Both the position numbers and the translations under genes were made by a program. From Micavibrio sp. UBA7657 (GTDB lineage Bacteria > Pseudomonadota > Alphaproteobacteria > Micavibrionales > Micavibrionaceae), in NCBI GenBank assembly GCA_002483465.1, contig DLHX01000008.1, positions 178,531 to 242,530 of the forward strand: a stretch of 64,000 bases of DNA, given 5' to 3'. Below are positions 1 to 9,145 of this stretch, piece by piece. Position 1 is the stretch's first letter, and each line of letters starts with the position of its first letter. The notes under the pieces are model-generated. The model saw only the letters and a program-made list of their open reading frames with translations, was not told where the DNA came from and did no database searches.

Positions 1-705
1 AATCCGCAGGAGCTGAATGACGTTCAGATTCTGGCAGTTCCCGGTGGTTTCTCATACGGAGATGACACCGGCTCCGGTAACGCCTTCGCACAAAAGATGA
101 AACTGGCGCTATGGGATCATCTGAAACGCTTCGTAGAGCGTGACACGCTCACAATCGGCATCTGCAACGGTTGCCAGATCCTGACCAATCTCGGCCTCGC
201 CCCGCCAACCGGGCATGATTACGGCGAACGCCTCGTGGCCGTCACCTATAACCTCACCGCGCGTTATCAATGCCGCTGGATTGACCTGAAAGTTGAACCG
301 AACAATTCGCCATGGCTCGCCGGTGTCCGCTCCCTGCACGTCCCTGTCGCCCACGGCGAGGGTCGCTTCATGATGGAACCCGGCACACTCAAGACGCTTC
401 AGAAGAACAATCAGGTTGCGCTCACCTACGTTAAACCTGACGGCCAGCCCGCGAATGGCGAATTCCCGTTCAACCCGAACGGCTCTACCGTCGATATCGC
501 GGGCATCACCGACCCGACAGGCCGTGTACTCGCCGTTATGCCACACCCTGAACGCGGCATGTTCACCTGGCAGCGCGACGATTACGACCGATTGAAAGAC
601 AAAGCCCAGCGTAACGGCCAGAAACTGCCGCTGGAATCCGACGGCATGGCCCTGTTCCGTAACGCCGCCGCCTATTTCGAGATATCAAAAAAGAAAACGG
701 CTTAA
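1..705 (+). CDS. purQ: FGAM synthase glutamine amidotransferase part, 5' end outside window
   Basis: This is the glutaminase part of phosphoribosylformylglycinamidine synthase, which releases ammonia from glutamine for step four of purine synthesis. The reading frame is open from base 1, so the start lies outside. Class I glutamine amidotransferase landmarks are visible: PGGFSYGDD near the left edge, the nucleophile cysteine in GICNGCQIL, a VAHGEGRF segment, and the His-Glu pair in MPHPERGMF. The NPNGS-DIAG stretch resembles stand-alone PurQ, but a C-terminal domain of a long PurL cannot be excluded because the beginning is missing. It converges on nuoF and the two stop codons overlap. Confidence 0.85.
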   Translation, partial: NPQELNDVQILAVPGGFSYGDDTGSGNAFAQKMKLALWDHLKRFVERDTLTIGICNGCQILTNLGLAPPTGHDYGERLVAVTYNLTARYQCRWIDLKVEPNNSPWLAGVRSLHVPVAHGEGRFMMEPGTLKTLQKNNQVALTYVKPDGQPANGEFPFNPNGSTVDIAGITDPTGRVLAVMPHPERGMFTWQRDDYDRLKDKAQRNGQKLPLESDGMALFRNAAAYFEISKKKTA

Positions 706-1979
706 GCCGCCTGTTTCCGGTAGTATGCGATCCGCTCTTCCATCAGCGGACGGAAATGACGGATCAAACCCTGCACCGGCCACGCCGCCGCATCGCCAAG
801 CGCACAGATCGTGTGGCCTTCAATTTCTTTCGTCACATCCCAGAGCATATCGATCTCCTCGACCGTGGCATTGCCCTGTACCATGCGCGTCATCACGCGC
901 CACATCCAGCCCGCGCCTTCGCGGCACGGCGTGCACTGGCCGCAGCTCTCATGCTTGTAAAAATAGGAAAGCCGTGCAATCGCGTAAATAATATCCGTCG
1001 ATTTATCCATGACGATGACGCCCGCCGTGCCGAGACCGGAGCCCGCCGCACGTAGCGAGTCAAAATCCATCGGCAGGCTCTCGCAGACTGATTTCGGCAG
1101 CAGCGGCGTCGACGACCCGCCCGGGATAACAGCCAGCAGATTATCCCATCCGCCGCGTACACCGCCGCAATGCTTATCCAGCAATTCCCTCAAGGGAATC
1201 CCCATCGCCTCTTCGACGTTGCAGGGCTGCTCTACGTGGCCCGAAATGCAGAACAACTTCGTGCCCGCATTTTTCTCGTTCAAACCGATTTTCGAAAACC
1301 ACGCGCCCCCGCGCCGTAAAATCGTCGGCACAACGGCAATCGTCTCAACATTGTTCACCGTCGTCGGGCAGGAATACAGCCCCGCCATCGCTGGGAATGG
1401 TGGCTTGTTACGCGGCTGGCCCTTGTTGCCCTCGAGCGATTCCAGCAGCGCCGTTTCTTCGCCGCAGATATAAGCGCCCGCGCCGCGGTGCACAACCACA
1501 TCAAAATCCCATCCGGAACCCGCAGCATTCTTGCCGAGCAATCCCTTGTCATAGGCTTCATGCACGGCCTGCCACAGCGTCGAACCTTCGTTGTAAAACT
1601 CACCGCGAATATAAATGTAGGCCTTGTGCGCGCCCATCGCGAACCCGGCGATCAATGCACCCTCTAATAACTTATGCGGCTCATAGCGTAGAATGTCCCG
1701 GTCCTTGCAGGTTCCCGGCTCGGATTCATCGGCGTTGATAACGAGGTAATGCGGTTTGCCGGATTCTTTCGGCATGAACGACCATTTCATGCCCGTCGGG
1801 AAACCCGCGCCGCCGCGCCCGCGCAGTCCGGATTTTTTCATCTCCTCGATAACCCAGTCACGGCCCTTGGCCAGAATATCCTTGGTGCCGTCCCAATCAC
1901 CGCGCTTCTTCGCATCGGCCAGCTTGTGGGATTCCCATCCATACAGATTTGTGAAAATCCTGTCTTCGTCTTTAAGCAT
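702..1979 (-). CDS. nuoF: NADH-quinone oxidoreductase subunit F
   Basis: NuoF is the peripheral-arm subunit of complex I that binds NADH and FMN and takes the first two electrons. At 425 aa it has the usual length. The FMN/NADH-binding glycine-rich motif GRGGAGFPTG is at about residues 54-63 and GAGAYICGEETALL at about 166-179. The four ligands of cluster N3 are Cys346, Cys349, Cys352 and Cys392. Its ATG shares one base with the nuoE stop, so the two are translationally coupled. It is the last gene of this nuo block; the convergent purine gene sits where nuoG usually follows. Confidence 0.97.
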   Translation of the reverse strand: MLKDEDRIFTNLYGWESHKLADAKKRGDWDGTKDILAKGRDWVIEEMKKSGLRGRGGAGFPTGMKWSFMPKESGKPHYLVINADESEPGTCKDRDILRYEPHKLLEGALIAGFAMGAHKAYIYIRGEFYNEGSTLWQAVHEAYDKGLLGKNAAGSGWDFDVVVHRGAGAYICGEETALLESLEGNKGQPRNKPPFPAMAGLYSCPTTVNNVETIAVVPTILRRGGAWFSKIGLNEKNAGTKLFCISGHVEQPCNVEEAMGIPLRELLDKHCGGVRGGWDNLLAVIPGGSSTPLLPKSVCESLPMDFDSLRAAGSGLGTAGVIVMDKSTDIIYAIARLSYFYKHESCGQCTPCREGAGWMWRVMTRMVQGNATVEEIDMLWDVTKEIEGHTICALGDAAAWPVQGLIRHFRPLMEERIAYYRKQAA

Positions 1980-2638
1980 CAGGAAACACCCGTTTTCTTG
2001 GCAAGTTTTTCAAGACTCGTTGGCCCGGATTGCGCCATCGATCCGCGGCGGCCTGTTTGCGAACCAACCTTCGGCTTCTCGCCTTTGGCCAGTGCATCAA
2101 TCAATTCGCCCATACTCTCACCCGTGAGGTCTTCGTAATAATCGTCATTCACCTGTACCATCGGCGCATTCACACACGCACCAAGGCATTCAACTTCAAC
2201 GAGCGTAAATTTTCCATCCTGAGTTGTCTCGCCCATGCCGATGCCGAGCTTTTTCTTGGACGTTTTCACAAGCTCGTCCGAGCCACATAGCCAGCACGGC
2301 GTCGTCGTGCATATCTGCACCAAATTTTGTCCAACCGGCGCCATGTTGTACATCGAATAGAAACTGCAGACCTCGTAAACCTTCACCGGTGCCATGCCGA
2401 GAATTTCCGCGATTTTGTCCATTGCCGCGCGCGGAATCCAGCCGCCGTATGGAGGATTGGCTTTCTCACCCTCCTCACCGACCTGCCGCTGCGCAAGATC
2501 TAACATCGGCATCACCGCGCTCTGCTGACGACCTTTCGGATAGAGCGCAATAATTTCCTCGATGCGCTTCTGGTTCGCCTTCGTGAACTCGAAGCTCCCG
2601 GGCTGGTAATCGGCGTGAAGATCAAATGGCTTCTTCAT
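1979..2638 (-). CDS. nuoE: NADH-quinone oxidoreductase subunit E
   Basis: NuoE is the 24-kDa thioredoxin-fold subunit of complex I that carries the [2Fe-2S] cluster N1a next to the NuoF flavin. The four cluster ligands are visible as Cys110 and Cys115 (CTTTPC) and Cys151 and Cys155 (CLGAC). The 219-residue length is typical of alphaproteobacteria, which have a C-terminal tail (here about 40 residues, Lys- and Ser-rich) after the core fold. It lies ten bases after nuoD and overlaps the nuoF start by one base. Confidence 0.96.
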   Translation of the reverse strand: MKKPFDLHADYQPGSFEFTKANQKRIEEIIALYPKGRQQSAVMPMLDLAQRQVGEEGEKANPPYGGWIPRAAMDKIAEILGMAPVKVYEVCSFYSMYNMAPVGQNLVQICTTTPCWLCGSDELVKTSKKKLGIGMGETTQDGKFTLVEVECLGACVNAPMVQVNDDYYEDLTGESMGELIDALAKGEKPKVGSQTGRRGSMAQSGPTSLEKLAKKTGVS

Positions 2639-2648
2639 TTAGTAGCTC

Positions 2649-3869
2649 TCATCGGTCAATTTCTCCGAACACAATATCAAGCGAACCGATGATCGAAACC
2701 GTATCGGCAAGCTGGTGCCCCTTGGACAGGAAATCCAGCGCTGCAAGATGCGGGAAGCCCGGCGCGCGGATGCGGCAGCGGTAAGGTTTATTGGTGCCAT
2801 CGGAAACCAGGTACACTGCGAACTCGCCCTTCGGCGCCTCGACAGCCGTATATGTTTCACCAGCCGGAACGTGATAACCCTCGGTATAAAGTTTGAAATG
2901 GTGGATCATCGCTTCCATCGACGATTTCATCTCCGCACGCGGCGGCGGCGCGATCTTGTAATCATCGACCTTCACCGGACCCTGCGGCAATTTCTCAAGG
3001 CACTGCTTCATGATCTTGATGGATTCTTTCATCTCGGCCATGCGCACGAGATAACGCGCGTAACAATCGCCCGTCTTGCCCACCGGGATGTCGAAATCCA
3101 TTTCCGCGTAAACATCATAAGGCTGCGACTTGCGTAGATCCCACGCAACACCGGAACCGCGCAGCATCGGCCCGGTAAATCCCCAGTCGAGCGCTTCCTC
3201 GCGCGTCGCCACGCCGATATCCACCGTGCGCTGCTTGAAAATGCGGTTGCCTGACAAAAGACTGTCGAGGTCATCAATAACTTTCGGCAGGCTGCCTTCG
3301 CACCATTCCATGATATCGGCGGCTAAACCTGCTGGCATATCCTGCGCCACGCCGCCGGGGCGGAAATAATTCGCGTGCAATCGCGCTCCGCTGACCCGCT
3401 CGTAAAATTCCATGCCCTTTTCGCGCTCCTCAAATCCCCAGAGCGCAGGCGTAATCGCGCCGACATCGAGAGCGAAAGTCGTAATATTCAGAATGTGATT
3501 CAGAACGCGCCCCATCTCGGCATACAACACGCGAATATGCTGCGCGCGGCGCGGCGCGGTAATCTTGAGCAGCTTTTCCGTCGCCAGCGCAAACGCATGT
3601 TCCTGGTTCATCGGCGCGACGTAATCGAGACGATCAAAATACGGCACAGCCTGCATATAGGTTTTATGCTCGATCAGTTTTTCGGTGCCGCGATGGAGCA
3701 ATCCGATATGCGGGTCGGCACGCTCGACAATCTCGCCTTCCATTTCAAGCACAAGACGCAAAACGCCGTGCGCAGCCGGGTGCTGCGGCCCGAAATTCAT
3801 CGTGTACGGCTTGATCTGGGTTTCAGCGCCGATATCCAGCATTTCGTCTTTGCGCCCGGCAGAAATCAT
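2649..3869 (-). CDS. nuoD: NADH-quinone oxidoreductase subunit D
   Basis: NuoD is the 49-kDa subunit of complex I, related to the large subunit of NiFe hydrogenases, and with NuoB forms the quinone-binding pocket. The 406-residue product has the family's opening (NFGPQHPAAHGVLRL), the PHIGLLHRGTEKLIE segment that lines the quinone site, and the C-terminal FGEIDR. The start overlaps the nuoC stop in an ATGA, which supports coupling. C and D are separate here, unlike the fused NuoCD of enterobacteria. Confidence 0.97.
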   Translation of the reverse strand: MISAGRKDEMLDIGAETQIKPYTMNFGPQHPAAHGVLRLVLEMEGEIVERADPHIGLLHRGTEKLIEHKTYMQAVPYFDRLDYVAPMNQEHAFALATEKLLKITAPRRAQHIRVLYAEMGRVLNHILNITTFALDVGAITPALWGFEEREKGMEFYERVSGARLHANYFRPGGVAQDMPAGLAADIMEWCEGSLPKVIDDLDSLLSGNRIFKQRTVDIGVATREEALDWGFTGPMLRGSGVAWDLRKSQPYDVYAEMDFDIPVGKTGDCYARYLVRMAEMKESIKIMKQCLEKLPQGPVKVDDYKIAPPPRAEMKSSMEAMIHHFKLYTEGYHVPAGETYTAVEAPKGEFAVYLVSDGTNKPYRCRIRAPGFPHLAALDFLSKGHQLADTVSIIGSLDIVFGEIDR

Positions 3870-4516
3870 CGCACACCTTTTGTCTTCTGCGCGGGACGCC
3901 AGCCATGCGGCGGCTTCACGGCTTTTTCATCGCCGGGAAGCTGGATGTCCGTCATGCCTTCCCACGGGCTTAAATAATCAAAATTTCTGAAATCCTGCGT
4001 AAGTTTTACAGGCTCATACACCACGCGCTTCTGCTCTTCGTCGTAACGAAGCTCAACATAACCGGTCAGCGGAAAATCTTTCCGCTGCGGATGTCCCTCA
4101 AAACCGTAATCGGTCAGGATGCGGCGCAGATCCGGGTGACCGCTGAACAAAATCCCGTACATATCCCACACTTCACGCTCGAACCAGTTTGCGGAACGGA
4201 ACACGACTGTAGCACTCGGTACCAGCGTCTCTTCAGAAGCCGATACTTTCACCCGCACGCGCGTATTGTTACTGATGGAAAGCATATTATAGACCACTTC
4301 GAAACGCTCGGGCCGCGAGGGATAATCGGCAGCCGTGACATCGACAAGCTGCGTGAAGCGGCAGGCACCGTCATCACGCAAATGCGTCAGCACATTAACA
4401 ATCTCATCGCGCTTCGCCTTCAGAACAAGCTCGTCCTGCGCAAATTCGAAAGACTCAACGGCACCGCCCAGCCTCTCAACAATATTCTCACCAAGCGTTT
4501 TCAGGTCAGCGGGCAA
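3866..4516 (-). CDS. nuoC: NADH-quinone oxidoreductase subunit C
   Basis: NuoC is the 30-kDa peripheral-arm subunit of complex I, without cofactors, which packs against NuoD. The 216 residues include the conserved RFEVVYNMLS segment and the family signature EREVWDMYGILFSGHPDLRR followed by GFEGHPQRKDFPLTG. Its start lies 11 bases inside nuoB and its stop overlaps nuoD by four bases, so it is embedded in the operon. The C-terminal 30 residues are a less conserved Lys/Pro-rich tail. Confidence 0.96.
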   Translation of the reverse strand: MPADLKTLGENIVERLGGAVESFEFAQDELVLKAKRDEIVNVLTHLRDDGACRFTQLVDVTAADYPSRPERFEVVYNMLSISNNTRVRVKVSASEETLVPSATVVFRSANWFEREVWDMYGILFSGHPDLRRILTDYGFEGHPQRKDFPLTGYVELRYDEEQKRVVYEPVKLTQDFRNFDYLSPWEGMTDIQLPGDEKAVKPPHGWRPAQKTKGVR

Positions 4517-5081
4517 TGCGCGTGTCCTCTCGCTGGATTTTTTTCTGAAGCTGCAACAGGCCGTAAATCAACGCCTCTGCCGTCGGCGGGCAGCCGGGCA
4601 CATAAATATCGACCGGCACAATGCGGTCGCATCCACGTACAACGGAATAGGAATAATGATAGTACCCGCCGCCATTGGCGCAGCTTCCCATCGAAACAAC
4701 CCAGCGCGGCTCGGGCATCTGGTCGTAAACTTTTCTCAAGGCAGGCGCCATTTTATTGCACAGCGTCCCGGCGACGATCATCACATCGGACTGACGCGGG
4801 CTCGGACGCGGGATCATCCCAAAACGGTCAAGGTCATAGCGCGACATATAGGCGTGAATCATTTCAACCGCGCAGCACGCCAGACCAAACGTCATCGGCC
4901 ACATCGAACCCGTACGCGCCCAGTCGAACAATTTATCGGCATGCGTCAGCAGGAAACCTTTCTCCTCGAGCGTGCGCGAGATGGCAGCCGGAACGACATC
5001 CTGCTCCAACGCCGGCGGCAGAGGCACACCGGTGCGGAAACTATAATCAGGCGCTTGTATGACTTTTCTATCGTGTCCCAT
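4506..5081 (-). CDS. nuoB: NADH-quinone oxidoreductase subunit B
   Basis: NuoB holds the terminal [4Fe-4S] cluster N2 of complex I, the direct electron donor to quinone. The ligands are recognisable: the tandem Cys69-Cys70 in GLACCAVEM, Cys134 in SMGSCANGG and Cys164 in VPGCPPTAEAL. The length of 191 aa fits the family. Its ATG follows the nuoA stop with no gap and its 3' end overlaps nuoC by 11 bases. Confidence 0.97.
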   Translation of the reverse strand: MGHDRKVIQAPDYSFRTGVPLPPALEQDVVPAAISRTLEEKGFLLTHADKLFDWARTGSMWPMTFGLACCAVEMIHAYMSRYDLDRFGMIPRPSPRQSDVMIVAGTLCNKMAPALRKVYDQMPEPRWVVSMGSCANGGGYYHYSYSVVRGCDRIVPVDIYVPGCPPTAEALIYGLLQLQKKIQREDTRIAR

Positions 5082-5453
5082 TTATTCCCACTCCAGCGCG
5101 CCTTTTTTCCATTCGTAAATAAACCCGACGGTCAGCACGCCGAGAAAAACAACCATCGACCAGAAACCGAACACGCCTATGCCTTTAAGCGAGATAGCCC
5201 ACGGAAACAGGAAGGCAATTTCAAGGTCGAAAATGATAAAGAGCAGCGTCACGAGATAAAACCGCACGTCGAATTTATTCCGCGCATCGCCGAACGCATC
5301 GAAACCGCATTCATAAGCCGAATTTTTTTCAGCATCAGGCTTCTGCTTCGCAACCAGGAGCGAGCCGAGAACCATGGCTCCTGAAATGCCAAGCGCAATA
5401 ATCATAAAGATCAGAATAGGCAGGTATTCGATGAGGAAATCTTGCGGTGCCAT
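5082..5453 (-). CDS. nuoA: NADH-quinone oxidoreductase subunit A
   Basis: NuoA is the small membrane subunit of complex I at the junction between the peripheral and membrane arms. The 123-residue protein has three hydrophobic helices (about residues 10-32, 64-85 and 95-113). It also has the conserved KNSAYECGFD loop between the first two, including the Cys of the quinone-site loop, and RFYLVTLLFIIFDLEIAF. It is the first gene of nuoABCDEF. The operon promoter should lie in the 111 bases between it and tRNA-Asp; I could not pick a convincing -35/-10 pair there. Confidence 0.96.
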   Translation of the reverse strand: MAPQDFLIEYLPILIFMIIALGISGAMVLGSLLVAKQKPDAEKNSAYECGFDAFGDARNKFDVRFYLVTLLFIIFDLEIAFLFPWAISLKGIGVFGFWSMVVFLGVLTVGFIYEWKKGALEWE

Positions 5454-5564
5454 GAGGCCAAATCACCCTTTGAAAGTGCCCGTCCGTTTTACCATTACAG
5501 GGCATAAAAGAAAACAGCATTTCCTGTTGTTTTCACTAATGATTCAGGGGTTTTGGAAAGGAAA

Positions 5565-5641
5565 TGGCGCGAGAGACGGGACTTGAACCCGCGACCTCCG
5601 CCGTGACAGGGCGGCGTTCTAACCAACTGAACTACTCCCGC
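5565..5641 (-). tRNA. tRNA-Asp (GTC)
   Basis: Read on the minus strand this folds as a complete cloverleaf. The acceptor stem GCGGGAG pairs with CTCTCGC (one G-T pair), the anticodon loop is CTGTCAC with anticodon GTC for aspartate, and the T loop is TTCAAGT. The discriminator base is G, as expected for tRNA-Asp, and the 3' CCA is encoded. It stands alone between ald and nuoA. Confidence 0.95.
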
Positions 5642-5726
5642 ATTGGTTAAACTGCGTCTTATTTAGTCCGGGCCTTTTCAAAAAGCAAGCAAAACTAGGA
5701 CCTTGCCTCTTTTTCGGCCTTTTTTC

Positions 5727-6848
5727 CTATGCAGCCAGCGCTTTCGGGGCCGGGTTAAAGGCCAGATTGAGTGCTTCCGCGACATTCTGATGCGTGATTT
5801 CACCGTAACAGACATTCAACCCATTGCGGAAATTCGGGTTGTCGCCGAGGGCCTTTTTCCAGCCCTTGTTCGCCAGTTGCAGGGCATAAGGCAGAACCGA
5901 GTGATTCAGAGCCAGCGCCGAGGTCAACGGCACAGCACCGGGCATATTGGCAACGCAGTAATGGACTACGTTATCGACCACGAAGGTCGGCTTGTCATGG
6001 GTGGTGGCCTTGCTCGTCTCCGCACAGCCGCCCTGGTCAATCGCGATATCGACGAACACGGAACCGGGAATCATTTCCTTCAGCGTCGCCTTCTTAAGCA
6101 GGCGCGGCGCGGCAGCACCCGGAATCAGAACGGCCCCGATAATCAGGTCCGACTTGCGCAAGTATCGCTCGACCACATCCGTGTTCGAATAAATAATATT
6201 CGCGCGGCCATGGAAATATTCATCGAGGAAACGCATGCGCTCGTTATCGCGCTCAAGAATGGTCACGTTCGCACCCATACCGGTCGCCATCTGCGCCGCG
6301 TGGAAACCCGAAACGCCGCCGCCGATAATCAGGACTTCAGCGGGTTTTACACCCGGCACGCCGCCGATCAAGCGGCCCGTGCCGCCCTTATGCTTCATAA
6401 GGTAATGCGCGCCGACCTGAATGGACAAACGCCCGGCAATTTCGCTCATCGGCTGGAGCAGCGGCAATGTGCGTCCGTCCTTGCATGTTACCGTTTCATA
6501 CGCGATGCAGACCGATTTGGAATCCATCAGGCCTTTCGCCTGCTCCGGGTCCGCCGCGAGATGCAGGTAAGTGAACAGTATCTGACCTTCGCGCAGCATC
6601 TTGATTTCCTGCGGCTGCGGTTCTTTTACCTTCACGATCATTTCGGCTTTTTCAAAAACTTCTTTGGCAGAAGCAGCGATCTTCGCGCCAGCTTCTTTAT
6701 AAATATCATCGGTAAAACCGATCTGCGCGCCCGCGCCCGTCTCGACCAGAACCTGGTGGCCCTGCGTTACAAATTCTTTCACCGACGACGGCACAAGTCC
6801 GACGCGGTATTCCTGTGTCTTGATTTCTTTTGGAACGCCGATGAGCAT
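5727..6848 (-). CDS. ald: Alanine dehydrogenase
   Basis: Alanine dehydrogenase converts L-alanine to pyruvate and ammonia with NAD+, or the reverse. The 373-residue length matches the family. The catalytic residues fall exactly at the family positions Lys75 (KVKEPQPQE) and His96 (YLHLAADPEQ). The NAD-binding Rossmann loop IIGGGVSGFHAAQ lies at about residue 170, and the C-terminal YGEITH segment is present. It is a single gene, divergent from the YgjV-like gene. Confidence 0.96.
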   Translation of the reverse strand: MLIGVPKEIKTQEYRVGLVPSSVKEFVTQGHQVLVETGAGAQIGFTDDIYKEAGAKIAASAKEVFEKAEMIVKVKEPQPQEIKMLREGQILFTYLHLAADPEQAKGLMDSKSVCIAYETVTCKDGRTLPLLQPMSEIAGRLSIQVGAHYLMKHKGGTGRLIGGVPGVKPAEVLIIGGGVSGFHAAQMATGMGANVTILERDNERMRFLDEYFHGRANIIYSNTDVVERYLRKSDLIIGAVLIPGAAAPRLLKKATLKEMIPGSVFVDIAIDQGGCAETSKATTHDKPTFVVDNVVHYCVANMPGAVPLTSALALNHSVLPYALQLANKGWKKALGDNPNFRNGLNVCYGEITHQNVAEALNLAFNPAPKALAA

Positions 6849-6961
6849 AGTGAAACTCCCTTGTTTTTGTTCGCCCTGATATAGCCCACAAAGCGCCGCT
6901 TCAAAAGCTTTTCTTGCTATTTACATATTTTATATTTAATGTCCGCGCCTTAAGGCAAAAC

Positions 6962-7702
6962 ATGGATAATCAGCTTTTAGGCCAGGTCGCCAGTTCGCTG
7001 CTTTTATTGATGCGGATTGGGTCGGATACCATCAAAGCGCGCTTCCCTGATACCAGGAGAATGCGCCTTGTTGCTGCTGCCGTCACGAGCGTGAACACCC
7101 TCTCCTACGCGCTGCAAAAATCCTGGACCGCCGCCGCCGTTCAGGGCGGCGCCTGCCTCAGAAGCACAATCCTCTCTACGAAATGGGGCGCAAGCCACCC
7201 AAAACTTGTCGGCTTTTTTACAACTGCTGCTTCGCTCAGCGTATCAATTCCCGCTTACAGAGATCCCGTCGATATCATGCCGATTGCCGGTACTATGATC
7301 GGCGCGGCAGTCGATCTGCAAAGCCAGGGCCGTTACACACGCCTCTCTTACGCACTTTTATACCCTGTCATCTGGCTGCCGGTCAGATTGCATCTAAATG
7401 ACAAACCCGGCATGGCTGCCGATATCTATCAAACCATTTCGTTTTTAGTAGCCACCTATAAGCATGACATTGAAAATGCGGCTGGCGGGGGTCAGGGCTT
7501 CAGAAAAGATTTAAAGGCATATCTGCATGGTGTTTTCAAAAATTCGGCAACCGGCGCGAAAATCGAAGGCCAGGTTTCCACCCATGCGGGCCATAAGGAT
7601 GTCAGGAAACAATATCTGGAAAAACTGCAAAGACTGAGAAACCCTTACTTTGAACAACAGCAAAAAGCCATCGATAGAACCGCAACAGAATTAAATCTTT
7701 AG
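6962..7702 (+). CDS. YgjV-like multi-pass membrane protein
   Basis: The 246-residue product has several hydrophobic stretches in its first 140 residues, with the pattern LSYALQKSWTAAAVQGGACLRS. This resembles the YgjV/Imp family of inner-membrane proteins of unknown function; the match is from memory and only moderate. The C-terminal 90 residues are soluble, charged and unlike YgjV. I chose the ATG at 6962 because AAGG lies just upstream; an in-frame TTG at 6914 would add 16 residues without a ribosome-binding site. The 3' end overlaps the end of the convergent aldehyde dehydrogenase gene by 12 bases. Confidence 0.55.
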   Translation: MDNQLLGQVASSLLLLMRIGSDTIKARFPDTRRMRLVAAAVTSVNTLSYALQKSWTAAAVQGGACLRSTILSTKWGASHPKLVGFFTTAASLSVSIPAYRDPVDIMPIAGTMIGAAVDLQSQGRYTRLSYALLYPVIWLPVRLHLNDKPGMAADIYQTISFLVATYKHDIENAAGGGQGFRKDLKAYLHGVFKNSATGAKIEGQVSTHAGHKDVRKQYLEKLQRLRNPYFEQQQKAIDRTATELNL

Positions 7703-9145
7703 GCCGCTCGTCAGCACATATTTAATCTCGAGATATTCATCAAGACCGTATTTCGAACCCTCGCGGCCAATACCCGATTGCTTGACACCGCCGAACGGCG
7801 CGACCTCAGTTGAAACAATTCCCGCATTCACGCCGACCATCCCGTATTCCAGCGCTTCCGACACCCGCGTGATACGGCCTATATCCCGCGCGTAGAAATA
7901 AGCGGCCAAACCAAAGATCGTGTCATTCGCCATTGCGATGACTTCCTGTTCATCCTTGAATTTGAACAAAGGCGCAACGGGCCCGAATGTCTCTTCCTTC
8001 GCAACCTTCATCTTCTGCGTAACACCGGTCAGAACCGTCGGCTCAAAAAACAACCCGCCGAGTCTATGCGGCTGCCCGCCTGTCACAATCTTCGCGCCGC
8101 TCTCCGTCGCATTTTTGATGTGATCTTTGACTTTAATAACTGCGTCTTCATTAATCAGCGGCCCGATCTGCACACCTTGCTCAGCCCCATCGCCGACTTT
8201 CAGTGCCTTCACTTTCGCCGCCAATTTTTCCGCAAACGCGTCATAAATTTTATCCTGCACATAAATGCGGTTCGCACAAACACAGGTCTGCCCCGCATTC
8301 CGGTATTTCGATGCAATCGCGCCATCCACTGCCGCATCTAAATCTGCGTCATCGAAAACGATGAACGGCGCATTACCGCCCAGCTCCAGCGAAATTCGTT
8401 TGATCGTGCCGGAACATTGCTTCATCAGAATGCGCCCGACCTCCGTCGAACCTGTAAATGAAAGTTTCCGAACCAGTTCGTTCTCACACATCTCAAGGCC
8501 CACGCCCTTTGAATCACGAGAAGTAATGACGCTCAATATTCCCTTCGGCACCCCTGCCTCTTCAGCCAGCGCCACCTGCGCCAATGCCGAAAGCGGCGTC
8601 TCACCCGCAGGTTTGATAATCATCGCGCAGCCCACCGCCAAAGCGGGCGCGGCCTTGCGCGCGATCATCGATGTCGGAAAATTCCACGGCGTTATCGCGG
8701 CGCAAACGCCAACCGGCTGCTTGATCACGGTAATACGCGAATTCGGAAACGTGCTCGGGATCGTATCGCCGTAAATGCGCTTGGCTTCCTCGGCGAACCA
8801 TTCATAAAAACTCGCCGCCGATAAAATCTCGGTTTTCGCCTCGGCCAGCGGCTTGCCCTGCTCCGCCGTCATAATCGCCGCCAGGTCGTCGGCATTCTGG
8901 ATCATCAAATCCGACCATGTGCGCAAAACCTTCGCACGCTCCTTCGCCGATTTCATCGCCCATGCGGGCTGCGCCTTGTGCGCTACTTCAATCGCTTTCT
9001 TCACATCGGCAGGCGTTAAATCAGGAACCGCTCCAACCACGCTCCCGTTCGCCGGGTTCGTAACGTCAAAAGACTTCGCACCTTTCACCCACTCACCGGC
9101 GACGAAAGCTTTATCTTTCAGAAGCGATGTGTTTTTCAGTTTCAT
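7691..9145 (-). CDS. gabD: NAD(P)-dependent succinate-semialdehyde dehydrogenase
   Basis: A 484-residue aldehyde dehydrogenase of the GabD type, which oxidises succinate semialdehyde to succinate. The catalytic set is complete: Asn155 in TPWNFP, general base Glu254 in LELGGNAP and nucleophile Cys288 in NAGQTCVCANR. The closing PFGGVKQSGIGREGSKYGLDEY segment is typical of GabD. The start overlaps the stop of ispG by four bases, so it is probably read from the same transcript. Substrate specificity cannot be proved from sequence; no GABA transaminase gene is beside it. Confidence 0.88.
   Translation of the reverse strand: MKLKNTSLLKDKAFVAGEWVKGAKSFDVTNPANGSVVGAVPDLTPADVKKAIEVAHKAQPAWAMKSAKERAKVLRTWSDLMIQNADDLAAIMTAEQGKPLAEAKTEILSAASFYEWFAEEAKRIYGDTIPSTFPNSRITVIKQPVGVCAAITPWNFPTSMIARKAAPALAVGCAMIIKPAGETPLSALAQVALAEEAGVPKGILSVITSRDSKGVGLEMCENELVRKLSFTGSTEVGRILMKQCSGTIKRISLELGGNAPFIVFDDADLDAAVDGAIASKYRNAGQTCVCANRIYVQDKIYDAFAEKLAAKVKALKVGDGAEQGVQIGPLINEDAVIKVKDHIKNATESGAKIVTGGQPHRLGGLFFEPTVLTGVTQKMKVAKEETFGPVAPLFKFKDEQEVIAMANDTIFGLAAYFYARDIGRITRVSEALEYGMVGVNAGIVSTEVAPFGGVKQSGIGREGSKYGLDEYLEIKYVLTSGLKI

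Noticed and set aside
4335..5384. A 349-residue plus-strand frame opposite nuoC, nuoB and nuoA
   Set aside because: It spans three certain genes, is Arg-rich and shows no domain.
5703..6884. A 393-residue plus-strand frame opposite ald
   Set aside because: Antisense of alanine dehydrogenase, whose Lys75, His96 and Rossmann motif are certain.
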